NCBI GenBank assembly: GCA_003991915.1
Contig: RQTK01001025.1
Span: 108,261-172,260, forward strand
DNA: 64,000 nucleotides
Direction of reading: 5' to 3'
Origin: Elysia chlorotica
Lineage: Eukaryota > Mollusca > Gastropoda > Plakobranchidae
Within the stretch, counting starts at the first letter, position 1, and every line of letters starts with the position of its first letter. The notes beneath the pieces are model-generated. The model did no database searches. It was not told the origin of the DNA and saw nothing but the letters and a program-made list of their open reading frames with translations. Shown here piece by piece: positions 33,001 to 44,604 of the stretch. A program made the position numbers and the translations under genes.

Positions 33001-34365
33001 CTGACGGCTGTCGTTATCTGCATATCTGGATATGTAATTTACCACAACAAACAGAAGGTGAGTTTAGAGGTTTTAAAATTGCTGTTAAAGACAGGGATGC
33101 CACTTTTCTGGGAATTTACGGAATTACTGAAATATAATTTGGGATCAGATTCTCTGGAAATCTTTTTAACTGACTCTTAAATCCGATGTCCAGAAAACTT
33201 TCCCCGAAAAATTCTGGAGAGTTGGTGTCACCAATCTTTGTTACTTGGTGCTTTTCAGCCCTCATTGTTTGCACAAAGCCTAGATCCACAGTCATTGTTT
33301 TTTTAAAAACTGGCTTATAAATGAGTGTTTTATGAACCCAACATACTTCGGAGTATTTTTTAAAGTAAAAAGTATACGCTTTTAATTTTAAAAATGCTCC
33401 CTTCTGAACACTCCGTACTTAAAGAAAAACAATGTTGTTTCTGATTATCGTGTACGTCTGTATCTACGGTTAATTGCGCAAGTAAACCTGAATAGAAAAA
33501 GATATCTCAAGTTTGCGATACATAAAAGAAAAGCAGAAAACAATGTTTATCGACGTGCAATGTCTTTGTTTAATAGAATTTGCATAATACTGTTTCATCA
33601 GTTTCGGCACTGCGGTTGACTTTATCCGGGATACCGATTTTAACCTCTAGTTTATCTGATTGACATCGTTTATTCTCCCAAATAATACAGATCTGTCCAT
33701 CTTTATCCAGTCCTCGCCGTCTTCTCTGACAAATTGATTCCTGCTAGGGTGTTTGATCTGACTCAGGTCTATTGACTACTTTAATGACAGGACCTTGGCC
33801 AAACCGTTCTAAGCATATTGATAATTAGGTTAGAGAATTAACATGCACGCTCGTCTGGTAACTTTAAACCCTTTACCACATAATATTTCTGCGTTGAGTT
33901 AAGAGTTAGAAAATTGGTATGGCGTAAAAGAATTTTAACAGTACCTACAAGTATAACCAAAAGGGGGAATCTAAGCAGATTTTTTTCGTATCTTTCGTAA
34001 TTGCATTTGCATATTTGAAATCTTCACACTAGCAAACCCTCATTCTACATAATTATTATAAAAATAGTGTTTGATTTGTTGGCAATTTTTAGATATAATA
34101 AGAGATAAATTTTTTGAATATCTTTTATAAAATTGTATTTTTTTGTTTAATATATATTATCTTATTTTTATTGTTAAGGGCATGTCAATCTCAATTTTTG
34201 TCCCATCTCTATTTTCAGATTATGGCCTTTTGTATAGAGGGTCGCAATGGCCCATCCGGCAGGCGAAGGTCAAACGGTGTGAAATACACCCAACTGAAGA
34301 GCAACGTTGAGGAGGTCATGCCTTCACTGGAGAAAACCACCACAGCCAAGAACTTTGTTTATTGA
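30043..34365 (+). CDS. TGOLN2: TGN38/TGN46 (TGOLN2)-like trans-Golgi membrane protein, gene span
   Basis: Three coding exons: 30107-30194 (signal peptide), 30645-33057 (ectodomain and membrane span) and 34219-34365 (cytosolic tail). An acceptor at 30041-30042 (gcttttcag) begins the 5' UTR part of the first exon. The C-terminus is the diagnostic part: SGHFFGFFLTAVVICISGYV, YHNKQK|IMAFCIEGR and VKYTQL line up with the HFF..LTA, HNKRKIIAF.LEGKR and DYQRL blocks of mammalian TGN38/46. Family knowledge: these type I proteins cycle between trans-Golgi network, surface and endosomes using the tyrosine motif, with rapidly changing repeat ectodomains. The ectodomain here has 12-residue and 26-residue repeats. 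The frame is not continuous through exon 2: leader, 36-bp repeats after the inversion and 78-bp repeats lie in three different frames, so there are net shifts, and one repeat block is inverted. These could be assembly errors. AATAAA at 34918-34923 may end the transcript. Confidence 0.75.
30107..30194 (+). CDS. TGOLN2: TGOLN2-like exon: signal peptide
   Basis: ATG starts MSRRVKKTVLMLCMVSLVVG, a basic n-region and hydrophobic core, followed by IQGRPSGSD. Cleavage near Gly23 is likely. It ends in phase 1 at a strong donor (gatg|gtaagt). Confidence 0.75.
30645..33057 (+). CDS. TGOLN2: TGOLN2-like exon: repeat ectodomain and membrane span (frame disturbed)
   Basis: The acceptor (tccctacag) joins to give DASETNEEIPGAVG. 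Low-complexity Gly/Asn/Ser/Pro sequence with a potential N-glycosylation site (NNIT) leads to 36-bp repeats (GGASGSVPANGN, with D, Y and V variants), then six 78-bp repeats (GSQETDESQYNGPIDKGG type), then an acidic stretch (DDDGDNDDNY) and the membrane span. The tail half (32161-33057) is open and ends in phase 0 at aag|gtgagt. The inverted block at 30996-31465 breaks the first half. Confidence 0.65.
30969..32150 (+). repeat. Coding minisatellite A, 36-bp unit
   Basis: The unit GGTGCTTCAGGATCTGTACC plus TGCAAATGGTAATGGA encodes GASGSVPANGNG. Forward copies lie at 30969-30995 and 31466-32150; about 13 copies between are reversed. Units vary by substitutions that mostly keep the frame (Gly-Asp, Asn-Tyr, Ala-Ser changes). 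There is also a 3-bp-longer type with VNVGDGG. Confidence 0.95.
30996..31465 (-). repeat. Inverted block of minisatellite A
   Basis: From CTAAAGCGCCCCCATTACC to GATCCTGAAGCACCCC the plus strand is the reverse complement of the flanking units; the minus strand reads YGGASGSVPANGNGGASGSV. Small indels (for example near 31130, 31255 and 31290) interrupt the frame on either strand more often than in the forward blocks. The plus strand reads PLPFAGTDPEAP in place of the normal unit. Confidence 0.9.
32226..32685 (+). repeat. Coding minisatellite B, 78-bp unit, six copies
   Basis: Six units of GSQETDESQYNGPIDKGG plus SQGTETEV follow in one open frame. Units 3 to 5 appear identical in DNA; unit 2 has GSQYT, unit 6 has PDGSQYS, and the last two junctions lack the EV residues. 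Near identity suggests recent expansion. Confidence 0.95.
33058..34218. other. Last intron of the TGOLN2-like gene
   Basis: GT..AG bounded (aag|gtgagt, attttcag|att). AT-rich, no element recognised. Confidence 0.6.
34219..34365 (+). CDS. TGOLN2: TGOLN2-like exon: cytosolic tail
   Basis: Phase-0 exon reading IMAFCIEGRNGPSGRRRSN, then GVKYTQLKSNVEEVMPSLEK and a terminal TTTAKNFVY before TGA. YTQL is a YxxPhi sorting signal in the place of the mammalian YQRL. It is followed by about 22 extra residues, whereas mammalian tails end within a few residues of the motif. Confidence 0.8.
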   Translation: MMAFCIEGRNGPSGRRRSNGVKYTQLKSNVEEVMPSLEKTTTAKNFVY

Positions 34366-37300
34366 AGAACCACAGAGGCCAAGAGGATCAAAATGTAGTT
34401 TCTCTTCAAAAACACATCATGGATTGTCTGATTTTTGTTCCAGTGTTTCCTGGACTTGGAAACAAAAACTTCCCTTTCCATCAGTAGATTATTAAAAATA
34501 GTATTATTTATGCAAATATGGTAATTGCTTGATATAAAACTTCCTTTAAAAAAAATAATATTAAGTTTTGTTGGTATGAAAGTAAAATCGGCAATTGATA
34601 ATTATAACCTCTCATCTCAGCTTTTCAAGTTCCTGTGCCATGATGTCATTCAGTACCTTTATACCATAAGAATATGTAAACGTTTCTGAATCTTGCAACT
34701 TATGTCTATTTACTTATTGAGAAATAGGTAGTGTTGAAAATAATTTATTTTTACTGAAGAACAAAAATTAGAGAAAATAACTTTCCCCTAGTAAAATTCG
34801 ATTTTAGTTCACCTAAATTTTTTGTGTATGTGTGTGTGACTTTTTGCTTAACTTTTGCATACACTGTTTAATCTTTTTTTTTTCTTCTTAAATTTTATTT
34901 GGCAACAGCTGTTTGCCAATAAAACTGACATGTTTTTAAATTGCATATTTTCTGAATAGCTTGAATTAATAAGGCTGTTATATCTTCATAAATGTAAATA
35001 TGTTATGCTTAAAGCCTGCCTCTGCAATGGGAAGAGTGACCCAGAAAATGAAACAAAATTTACATTAGTGTTGTAGAGATCTGTTTGAATTATCATAGCA
35101 GTGCCAATGTTTATGTGTGTTTGATCTAAGTAACAGTTTTGGGGAAGTTTTAGAATAGGAGTGGAAAGTCTTTACAGTGGTGGACTGAGAATTTAACTGA
35201 AATATTTTATTTTAACTTGTTATAAAAATAGAATAACTTTACAGTGTCAATAACAAACATAAAGGATTTTTTTTTTCAAATTGGCTTTAGATATCTCCTA
35301 ATAAGTCAGAGTTTAGACTTTGGGACATATTAAGGAATTTCTATATTTTTTTAACTTCTATTTTTGTTTGTAACCCTAGAAGTTATGTTGCTCTGTTTCC
35401 TTTTTTCATTTTATTCTATTTTTTTTTGTAATCAAATATGATCATTTTGATGCCTCTGGTAGATTTACTCACTCTTTCCTTAACGAATTTTGCATGTGTT
35501 ACATTTTCTCTGATCAATAGGAGGCTATTGAATTGAGAAACTGCAGTTGCTATGACTACAAGATACAAATTGTTATAGAAAAAACCTGTGATATAGATCC
35601 GTTTCCATGTCTGTAATGGCTATCTGTTGGCTGCTTGTCTTTTTTTATAAGGATTTTAAAGCTAGAGGTTGAAGGGTGCGGCCATTTTGTCCGTATAATG
35701 AACATTGAAATTTCCATGGAAGAGAAATCTGAAATTTGTTGCAATATTGTAAATTATGCTTCATTTCAATCAATGCCATGTCACACCCATCTGTTCTGTA
35801 CAATTCTTATTGAAAAACAAATAAGATTAAAGAAATTGTTCTTTTCCAATCTATACATTCTCATATCAACGGAAGGAAATGCCTACAATGAAATTCAATA
35901 CAGATCATTGTTTTTAATGACATGCATTTGAACTTCTTTGTATACCTCTTCTTGCATGCAGTCTACTTTCCTTTAGCCACAATATCTGTGGTTTCCAATT
36001 ACAGGAGTTTTTCATACCCTGATCATGATATGCTTTTTCTATATTGTTCATTCATGTACTTACATTATATCACCTGCCTCAGAACTCTCTTGTTCCCTGT
36101 GTCCTGTGTCTTGTACCTTATACCTGTGCTATGACATCTTTCCACTGTTGCGAGTAGACTGATTTCCAGAAGGCCTCTTTCATCTTTTATCTTTTGCTTT
36201 CCAAACCCACTTAGCTTGGTTGTTCCTGATCTAAATAAATTGCTCCTTCTTTTCTGTTTTGGTCTACCTTACTCTCCATTTTGTTGTTCTTATTTTCCAT
36301 CTATAAATGTCTTCCATTCTTGAGATATCTCCTGTTCATTCATGGTCATCTTTATTTCTATCTCTAGTACAGTGATGTCAATAATTTTTCGTAAATTTAT
36401 GGAGTTGAGTAAAAAAAAAAAAAATCACTCTTGTGAGTTCTGTCAAGGTCCGTCAAAGTTATCCATCAGTTTTTGCGCAGCCATGCATTGACACTGAAAT
36501 CACTGAGCGTGTCTTATTCACTAACAAAGTAACAACATCCGGTCATTCTATTTGAGTTCAGAATATAGGATTTGTGTAAAAACTAAATATCGATCAAAGA
36601 CTTTAGTTGGATTTATTTTGTGTGATTTAAAGTGCCACCACATGTACTTGGACTAGGTCCTAACTAGGGCAGTCGGAGGAGTATCTAGATCTAGACTAGA
36701 CTTTCATGATTTGTTGATTAGAAAAAGAATCTAGAAATAAACTTTGGTCTGTGATGGATTTTGTTAATCGGGTTGGTCCACTGGACATTAAAGAAATTGA
36801 TAAAGGAGTGAAAATTGGAATTGGTTAGAAAGACGCAAATGGTGATTTCTTATCGGATTACTACCGTAAGTTAAGTTTCTGTGGTTTACTGCATCACATG
36901 TTAGACTAGAGTCAACCATCCTCATTTCGCTCCCAATACAATAAAAATAAAACATACGAATAAACTTAATTTGATAAAGAAGTAGATCTACATTTTCAAA
37001 AAAAATTTCCTCTAATGACATTACTGACATTATTTTGAGGGGTGTTTTGAGATTTTAATCCAGTACGCTGCTGTAAAAAGTTCAGTAAAAACATGATCCA
37101 GTTGACTCTTCAAAAGTTCTTATTACATAGTAGGGAACTACATGTATCTTGCAGCTGAAAGTTATTGGCATTTTCTGTTGTTGAGAAAAAAATAAATTGT
37201 GAGGCAATTTTGGCTCTCTAGCCTCAAGGTGCTAACACTAGTTTTGATCCAGAGCCTTCTAAGCATCAATATTGGTCTTTTTTCCTTGCCAAATAAAAAG

Positions 37301-39080
37301 ATCATCTATGGCTTTAGAAATCCTAGATAACATTTTTTTAACCTCCAAGATTACTTTTGGTGCTTTTTACGACACTACAAATTTTGTACATTCTTACTTG
37401 TGCCAGACTCACCCCAGTTGAAAATGCACCAGTTAGTTTTCCTCAAAATTTTGCAAACTTTTCTTTCCAAATTTAAAAAAAAGTAGGAATGAGATGAAAT
37501 GAGCTAGTTCTGAAGTGGGGATTCGTGTGAGCTTTATAAAATATTATTGCAGCACACTCTCCGAGTATTGTTTGTTGCATTAGCTGTTGGGTATTCTATC
37601 GTTATATCATCATGTAACAGTAAATAATATTTTTTATTATTCTGCTCATAACATGTATTTGTATGTTATAACTAATGGGTAAATGTATTTCTCTTATCCT
37701 TCTTTTTCTGTTTTTGTTTTCGATAAATGTAACTAGATGAATCATTGTTGCAATTTTTTTCTTTTTCCTTAATCAAAATCAATACACAAGTTCTGGTTAA
37801 AACTTACACTTACTGCAGCCAATCTTTGACAGGAATTTACAAATTTACATAACTGCCGTTGGATTGAGTTATAACTAGAGAAGCAAGGAAGGAAAAATTA
37901 GTTTTCATTCTCTGGTGGTTAAATATTAAATTGATGTAACAGTTCCTTATATTTGTTTTTCTGTGTGTGACCCTTTGGTAGATATTTTTTTTTATGTTGA
38001 CAGAAAAAGAATTCAATAAAAGATCTCAAAATTGTTCATGAAAAACAGATTCATATAGAGCACATTATCTTAGAATTGAAGAACATTGTAATTATATGAG
38101 CAAATCAACTAATGTGAGAAATAGTGAAATGATCATCGCCTGCAGATAGTAACTAAGCAAGGTTCACATCACATATTGATAAAAATCCAGTGCTGAATGG
38201 AATTATTGCGCATTTGTCTTTCGAAACTAATATCAACTATTTGCATATCGGAGGCATTTTTATACCTCGTACCACATACATGTTTATGAAGAGAGAACTA
38301 TAATTTTTTTTTTCATTATCTTTTTACAATGTTAATTGTTATGTAGTACCGAGGGAATGTTAGATTTGTTGCTCAGAGAATACCCCTGTTGTTTTTAATA
38401 CACATTTTATCTGCATGCTTTGAATATATGTCCACTGCAATATTTTAAATTGAGGTGTAATTATGTGTAATGCCAAATTTGACACTAACTATAAGTATTG
38501 CTTTTGAATAGTATTTCATGTTCTTTTCATATTTTCATGGCACATGCAGGAGGTTTAATTATCTTTTCTTTTTGAGATTTTGTTACAGATTTGTATGAAA
38601 CCAGTTTTTATAATTATTGACAAATCTTAGATCCCGACTTTTCTTTAAAAAAAACTAGATATGCATTACAGTATTCTGTTTTTCTATAGATCATCAATGA
38701 GTTAAAAAGTCATGGTTTAGAAATGCTAAGATTTTGTTTCGTGTTTTTTTGTGTTTTGCTTTAAATTTTATTTTTTATGCTTTAATCTTTGAAGAAAACA
38801 ACTTACTGTCTCTTTCATGGCCCACCAGTCAGTTGACTTTTTTGAAACAACTTATTGATATTCTTGCCAAAAACTGATAGTAAAAAAAAAGCCCATCAGT
38901 TTTACATATTGATATTTCTCATTCCTGATACTCAAAATCAGCTACATAAATTCCTTACTTACAGTAAATTCATGCTTTTACTTGTACATCACATTTTTTG
39001 CTGATGTTTTTTGTTTTGTTTTTTGAGGGGGGTGTAGTATCATAAAGTTTTCCACGGTTTCATTTCTGTTAAGACACACA
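34366..39080. other. Downstream of the TGOLN2-like gene: 3' UTR then non-coding
   Basis: Candidate poly(A) signal AATAAA at 34918-34923. Beyond it only AT-rich sequence with short chance frames. No exon or element recognised over about 4 kb. Confidence 0.4.
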
Positions 39081-39203
39081 AAGCAGTCAAATAATTTTTT
39101 ACTCCCATGTTGGATATTTAAACAGCTGCATCTTTGTTGCTTCATTTTCATTTTTTTAATATAACTTAAACCCATTCGTCAGTTTCAAGTTTTTGGTGTT
39201 GGC

Positions 39204-39303
39204 CGTTTTCACTTCATCTAAGGCATGCCATTTTGAGAAGATATGCTTATATGTTATTAACTGTTTCACTTCATCTAAGGCATGTCATTTTGAGAAAATA
39301 TGT
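39204..39303 (+). repeat. VNTR inside duplication B, two units
   Basis: A unit of roughly 60 bp (TTTTCACTTCATCTAAGGCA, TGCCATTTTGAGAAGATATG, then TTATATGTTATTAACTG) occurs twice here, but about four times at the matching place in the second copy. Confidence 0.85.
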
Positions 39304-40344
39304 TTACCTGTAATTTCCTGATGGACCAATACTATAGTTTTAAAAGTGACAGATTGATCCAGTGTGCTTGGCATTGTATCCTATGCATTTTATGTTCTTT
39401 TTGTCTGGACAAAATGCTACCCTTTGAATGATTCATATACATGTACCTATCTTAGGTTAAATACTTTCTGTACGTTTTGGAAATGATTGGGAGCAACAAA
39501 TGCAAATAAAAAAACTTTAAAAAAAGCAACCCTAGAAAGAACCCCACAGCTACAAGAAGTGAATATACATTAAAGGCTTACTGAAATGAAATTGTCTGTT
39601 TCTCTTTTTTCTCTTTTTTTTTTGCTTATGATCTTTCCAAGATGTATTTGAACACAAAGCATCCATGACCTGATGATTATATTCATAAAACTTTGTTTTG
39701 CCTGAGGGTGGCATACATTTCACATTATATATTTTTTTTACTGCTGAAACTGAAATAAATATTTTGTGAGACTGGATGTCTTGCTAATACTATTGATTCT
39801 GTGGTATTTCTACTTAACTATTGCTGTACCCTTTTTATTTATTTATTCTTTTATATATGGCATTTTCTTGCAGGTTTTATTAGATGTTTAACGAGTTTTT
39901 TAGAGGGATACATTTAAATTTTTTTTTCTATATTTTTTATTTTGTCTTGTATGATTTGTGCTCCAACAAAATTTGTCATCATTATATTATTGTAGACGTG
40001 ACATCAATTTTCTAACTTAAAAAAAAAGCAATAGCTTGAAAAATAACTTCAAATTTACCTATGCAAAGCCTAAAGTCATTTAGTAAAAATGGTGTTTTTC
40101 TTGACTAACCATTGGTGCATAATTATGTCCATACATTTGTACTAAGTTTTCAATGTGTTTTGTATGTAGATGCTTATGGGGGAATGACGTGTTATTCTTT
40201 TTTTTTTTTTCTTGCTTTCGCAACACAGCATAGTGTCAATGCTACTCATTCATAATTTATTACACAATATGCTGCTATTCTGCTTCAGTCACGGATGGAT
40301 GTTTTGACTAATCAGTAAAAAGTGTTGGAACACAAAGAAGTGAA

Positions 40345-40545
40345 GTTGTGTGATTCAGTGGTAGAGCCTTGTTCTTTTCTGATTGGGTTGGTGTCTCCTG
40401 TCAGTCCAATGTGCCCAGCAGAGGCACAAGTCTTGGTCTCTCCACTCTGTCTCTGTGTGGCAGCTCAGGTGCCAGATAGATGTTAATCTTAAGACACATT
40501 CACAACAGTTGTAACAGTTTATGGGCTAGTTTTTTATGTTGGATG
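40345..40545 (+). repeat. tRNA-derived SINE, eroded (duplication B, copy 1)
   Basis: TTCAGTGGTAGAGCC (head), TGATTGGGTTGGTGTC, TCTGTGTGGCAGCTCAGG, CTTAAGACACATTCACAAC and a TGTTGGATGTCACAAC tail follow the family order. Confidence 0.65.
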
Positions 40546-40900
40546 TCACAACTGAATCAAGAACAAAGATAATAATTTTTTTTTTTACTTTACTGAGAAG
40601 TCAAAACACTGATTATTTTTTTGCTTTTTTTTTTAACAGTAAAATGTGTAATATGAAGAAAAACTATATAAAGTATATTCCGTCTGCACAGTACTTGTAG
40701 CCCCAACGTAAACATTTCCAAGATCTGATAACTATATTAATGCACACTTTTCACCATCTATGATTTCACTTTAGTCCTGTTTGTAGTAGTGATCTAGTAT
40801 ATCATATTAGTTGTTTTATTTTGAACACAAAGGGTTCAAATCATCCTGAATTTTGTGCATGTTTCAGCAAAGAACTGAAACTGACAACTTATTGAGCAAT

Positions 40901-41372
40901 GATGACTGTATTTTTGTTACAGTGGGTCATCACATGTGCTTACCCATTGCCATTTGACACCATCAAGGTCTTCGATCACTTAAAATTTAACAACTAACAC
41001 TAATTCACTCAATCTTAGAGGTGTTTTTGGAGTAAAGAAAGGACAGACTTTGTTCTATGACTCCTTTGTTAAATGGATGACCATTTTAGTTTTCTATATT
41101 TGCATACCATTTAAGCTATCTGGAAAATTTAATGAATTTTAATAATTTTAAGTTCGAATTTATCTTCTTCACACAACTTATAAAATCGGAGTTGATGAGG
41201 TGGCACCTAATCTGACATGAAGATTATATTGTTAAAGGGGTATGCAAATCAGCACATAAAATTAAAGTAGTGAATTTATAAGTCAGAATTTTGTGGTTAT
41301 CCACTTTGAAGTTATTCTTCAGCTTAATTGAATGCTATTGATAATGATATGTACAGTGTAAAACCAGAGATT
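40901..41372 (+). repeat. Left arm of a 472-bp inverted repeat
   Basis: Reverse complement of 41533-42004 with few differences, separated by a 160-bp spacer. It is part of duplication B. Confidence 0.95.
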
Positions 41373-41532
41373 ATGTTCTTTCTTTGAATAATTAAGTCAG
41401 CACCTGTCACTTGGAATTGGCCTGTTTGGTGAGAGGGGAGGACTCCTCTGGTTAAGTCTGAGTGACAAGTGTTGCACTGAGGGTTTGTCAATATTCCAAC
41501 TTAGCTTAGAATTGCTTGGTATTTCTTGTATG

Positions 41533-42004
41533 AATCTATGGTTTTACACTGTACATATCATTATCAATAGCATTCAATTAAGCTGAAGAATAACTTCAAA
41601 GTGGATAACCACAAAATTCTGACTTATAAATTCACTACTTTAATTTTATGTGCTGATTTGCATACCCCTTTAACAATATAATCTTCATGTCAGATTAGGT
41701 GCCACCTCATCAACTCCGATTTTATAAGTTGTGTGAAGAAGATGATATATAACTTAAAATTATTAAAATTCATTAAATTTTCCAGATAGCTTAAATGGTA
41801 TGCAAATATAGAAAACTAAAATGGTCATCCATTTAACAAAGGAGTCATAGAACAAAGTCTGTCCTTTCTTTACTCCAAAAACACCTCTAAGATTGAGTGA
41901 ATTAGTGTTAGTTGTTAAATTTTAAGTGATCGAAGACCTTGATGGTGTCAAATGGCAATGGGTAAGCACATGTGATGACCCACTGTAACAAAAATACAGT
42001 CATC
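41533..42004 (-). repeat. Right arm of the inverted repeat (inverted third copy)
   Basis: Runs from AATCTATGGTTTTACACTG to AAATACAGTCATC. The left boundary shares AATC with the end of the first direct copy; the right boundary abuts the start of the second direct copy. Confidence 0.95.
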
Positions 42005-44600
42005 AAGCGGTCAAATAATTTTTTTACTCCCATGTTGGATCTTTAAACAGCTGCATCTTTGTTGCTTTACTTTCATTTTAATTTTTTTAAATATAACTTA
42101 AACCCATTCGTCAGTTTCAAGTTTTTGGTGTTGACCGTTTTCACTTCATCTAAAGCATGTCATTTTGAGAAGATATGCTTATATGTTATTAAGGCATGTC
42201 ATTTTGAGAAGATATGCTTATATTTTATTAACTGTTTTCACTTCATCTAAAGCATTTCATTTTGGGAAGATATGCTTATATGTTATTAACTGTTTTCACT
42301 TCATCTAAGGCATGTCATTTTGAGAAGATATATTTACCTGTAATTTCCTGATGGACCAATACTATAGTTTTAATAGTGACAGATTGATCCAGTGTGCTTG
42401 GCATTGTATCCTATGCATTTTATGTTCTTTTTGTCTGGACAAAAATGCTACCCTTTGAATGATTCATATACATGTACCTATCTTAGGTTAAATACTTTCT
42501 GTACGTTTTGGAAATAATTGGGAGAAACAAATGCAACAAAAAAAACAAAAAAAAAAAAAAAACAACCCTAGAAAGAACCCCACAGCTACAAGAAGTGAAT
42601 ATACATTAAATGCTCACTGAAATGAAATTGTCTGTTTCTATTTTTTCTCTTTCTTTTTTGTTTTTGCTTATGATCTTTCCAAGGTGTATTTGAACACAAA
42701 GCAGCCATGTCCTGATTATTATATTCATAAAACTTTGTTTTGCCTGAAGGTGGCATACATTTCACAGTACATATTTTTTTACTGCTGAAACTGAAATAAA
42801 GATTTTGTAAGACTGGATGTCTTGCTAATACTATTGATTCTGTGGTATTTCTACTTAAATATTGCTGTACCCTTTTTATTTATTACTTCTTTTATATATG
42901 GCATTTTCTTGCAGGTTTTATTAGATGTTAACGAGTTTTTTAGAGGGATACTTTTATTTTTTTTTATATATTTTATTTTGTCTTGTATGATTTGTGCTCC
43001 AACAAAATTTGTCATCATTATATCATTGTAGACGTGACATCAATTTTCTAACTTAAAAAAAAGCAATAGCTTGAAAAATAACTTAAAATTTACCTATGCA
43101 AAGCCTAAAGTCATTTAGTGAAAATGGTGTTTTTCTTGACTAACCGTTGGTGCATAATTATGTCCATACATTTGTACAAAGTTTTCGATGTGTTTTGTAT
43201 GTAGATGCTTATGTGGGAATGACGTGTTATTCTTTTTTTTTTTTCTTGCTTTCGCAACACAGCATAGTGTCAATGCTACTCATTCATAATTTATTACACA
43301 ATATGCTGCTATTCTGCTTCAGTCACGGATGGATGTTTTGACTAATCAGTAAAAAGTGTTGGAACACAAAGAAGTGAAGTTGTGTGATTCAGTGGTAGAG
43401 CCTTGTTCTTTTCTGATTGGGTTGGTGTCTACTGTCAGTCCAATGTGCCCAGCAGAGGCACAAGTCTTGGTCTCTCCACTCTGTCTCTATGTGGCAGCTC
43501 AGGTGTCAGATAGATGTTAATCTTAAGACACATTCACAACAGTTGTAGCAGTGTATGGGCTAGTTTTTTATGTTGGATGTCACAACTGAATCAAGAACAA
43601 AGATAATAATTTTTTTTTTTACTTTACTGAGAAGTCAAAACACTGATTATTTTTTTTTGCTATTTTTTTTAAAACTAAAACGTGTAATATGAAGAAAAAC
43701 AACTATATAAAGTATATCCCGTCTGCACAGTACTTGTAGCCCCAACATAAACCTTTCCAAGATCTGATAACTATATTAATGCACACTTTTCACCATCTAT
43801 GATTTCACTTTAGTCCTGTTTGTAGTAGTGATCTAGTATATCATATTAGTTGTTAAATACCATCTATTTTGAACACAAAGGGTTCAAATCATCCTGAATT
43901 TTGTGCATGTTTCAGCAATGAACTGAAACTGACAACTTATTGAGCAATGATCACTGTATTTTTGTTACAGTGGATCACCACATGTTCTTACCCATTGCCA
44001 TTTGACACCATCAAGGTCTTCGATCACTTAAAATTTAACAACTAACACTAATTCACTCAATCTTAGAGGTATTTTTGGAGTAAGAAAAGGACAAACTTTG
44101 TTCTATGACTCCTTTGTTAAATGGATGACCATTTAGTTTTCTATATTCGCATACCGTTTACGCTATCTGGAAAATTTAATGAATTTGAATAATTTTAAGT
44201 TCGAATTTATCTTCTTCACACAACTTATAAAATCAGAGTTGATAAGGTGGCACCTAATCTGACATGAAGATTATATTGTTTGAATTGTTAAAGGGGTATG
44301 CAGATCAGCACATAAAATTAAAGTAATGAATTTATAAGTCAGAATTTTTTGATTATCCACTTTGAAGTTATTCTTCAGCTTAATTGAATGCTATTGATAA
44401 TGATATGTACAGTGTAAAACCATAGATTATGTTCTTTCTTTGAATAATTAAGTCAGCATCTGTCACCTAGAATTGGCCTGTTTGGTGAGAGGGAAGGACT
44501 CTTACTCTCCTCTGGTTAAATCTGAGTGACAGGTGTTGCACTGAGGGTTTGTCAATATTCCAACTTAGCTTAGAATTGCTTGGTATTTCTTGTATGAATC
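42005..44600 (+). repeat. Segmental duplication B, second direct copy
   Basis: Second direct copy, slightly longer because of an expanded VNTR (42138-42335), longer A-runs near 42540 and a few short insertions (for example near 44278 and 44500). Confidence 0.95.
43390..43600 (+). repeat. tRNA-derived SINE, eroded (duplication B, copy 2)
   Basis: The same insertion as at 40345-40545, carried along by the duplication. Confidence 0.65.
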
Positions 44601-44604
44601 CAGG

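Larger units (their letters stand above)
39081..41536 (+). repeat. Segmental duplication B, first direct copy
   Basis: From AAGCAGTCAAATAATTTTTT to TTCTTGTATGAATC it matches 42005-44600 with a few percent differences and small indels. It contains an eroded SINE and a short VNTR. Confidence 0.95.
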
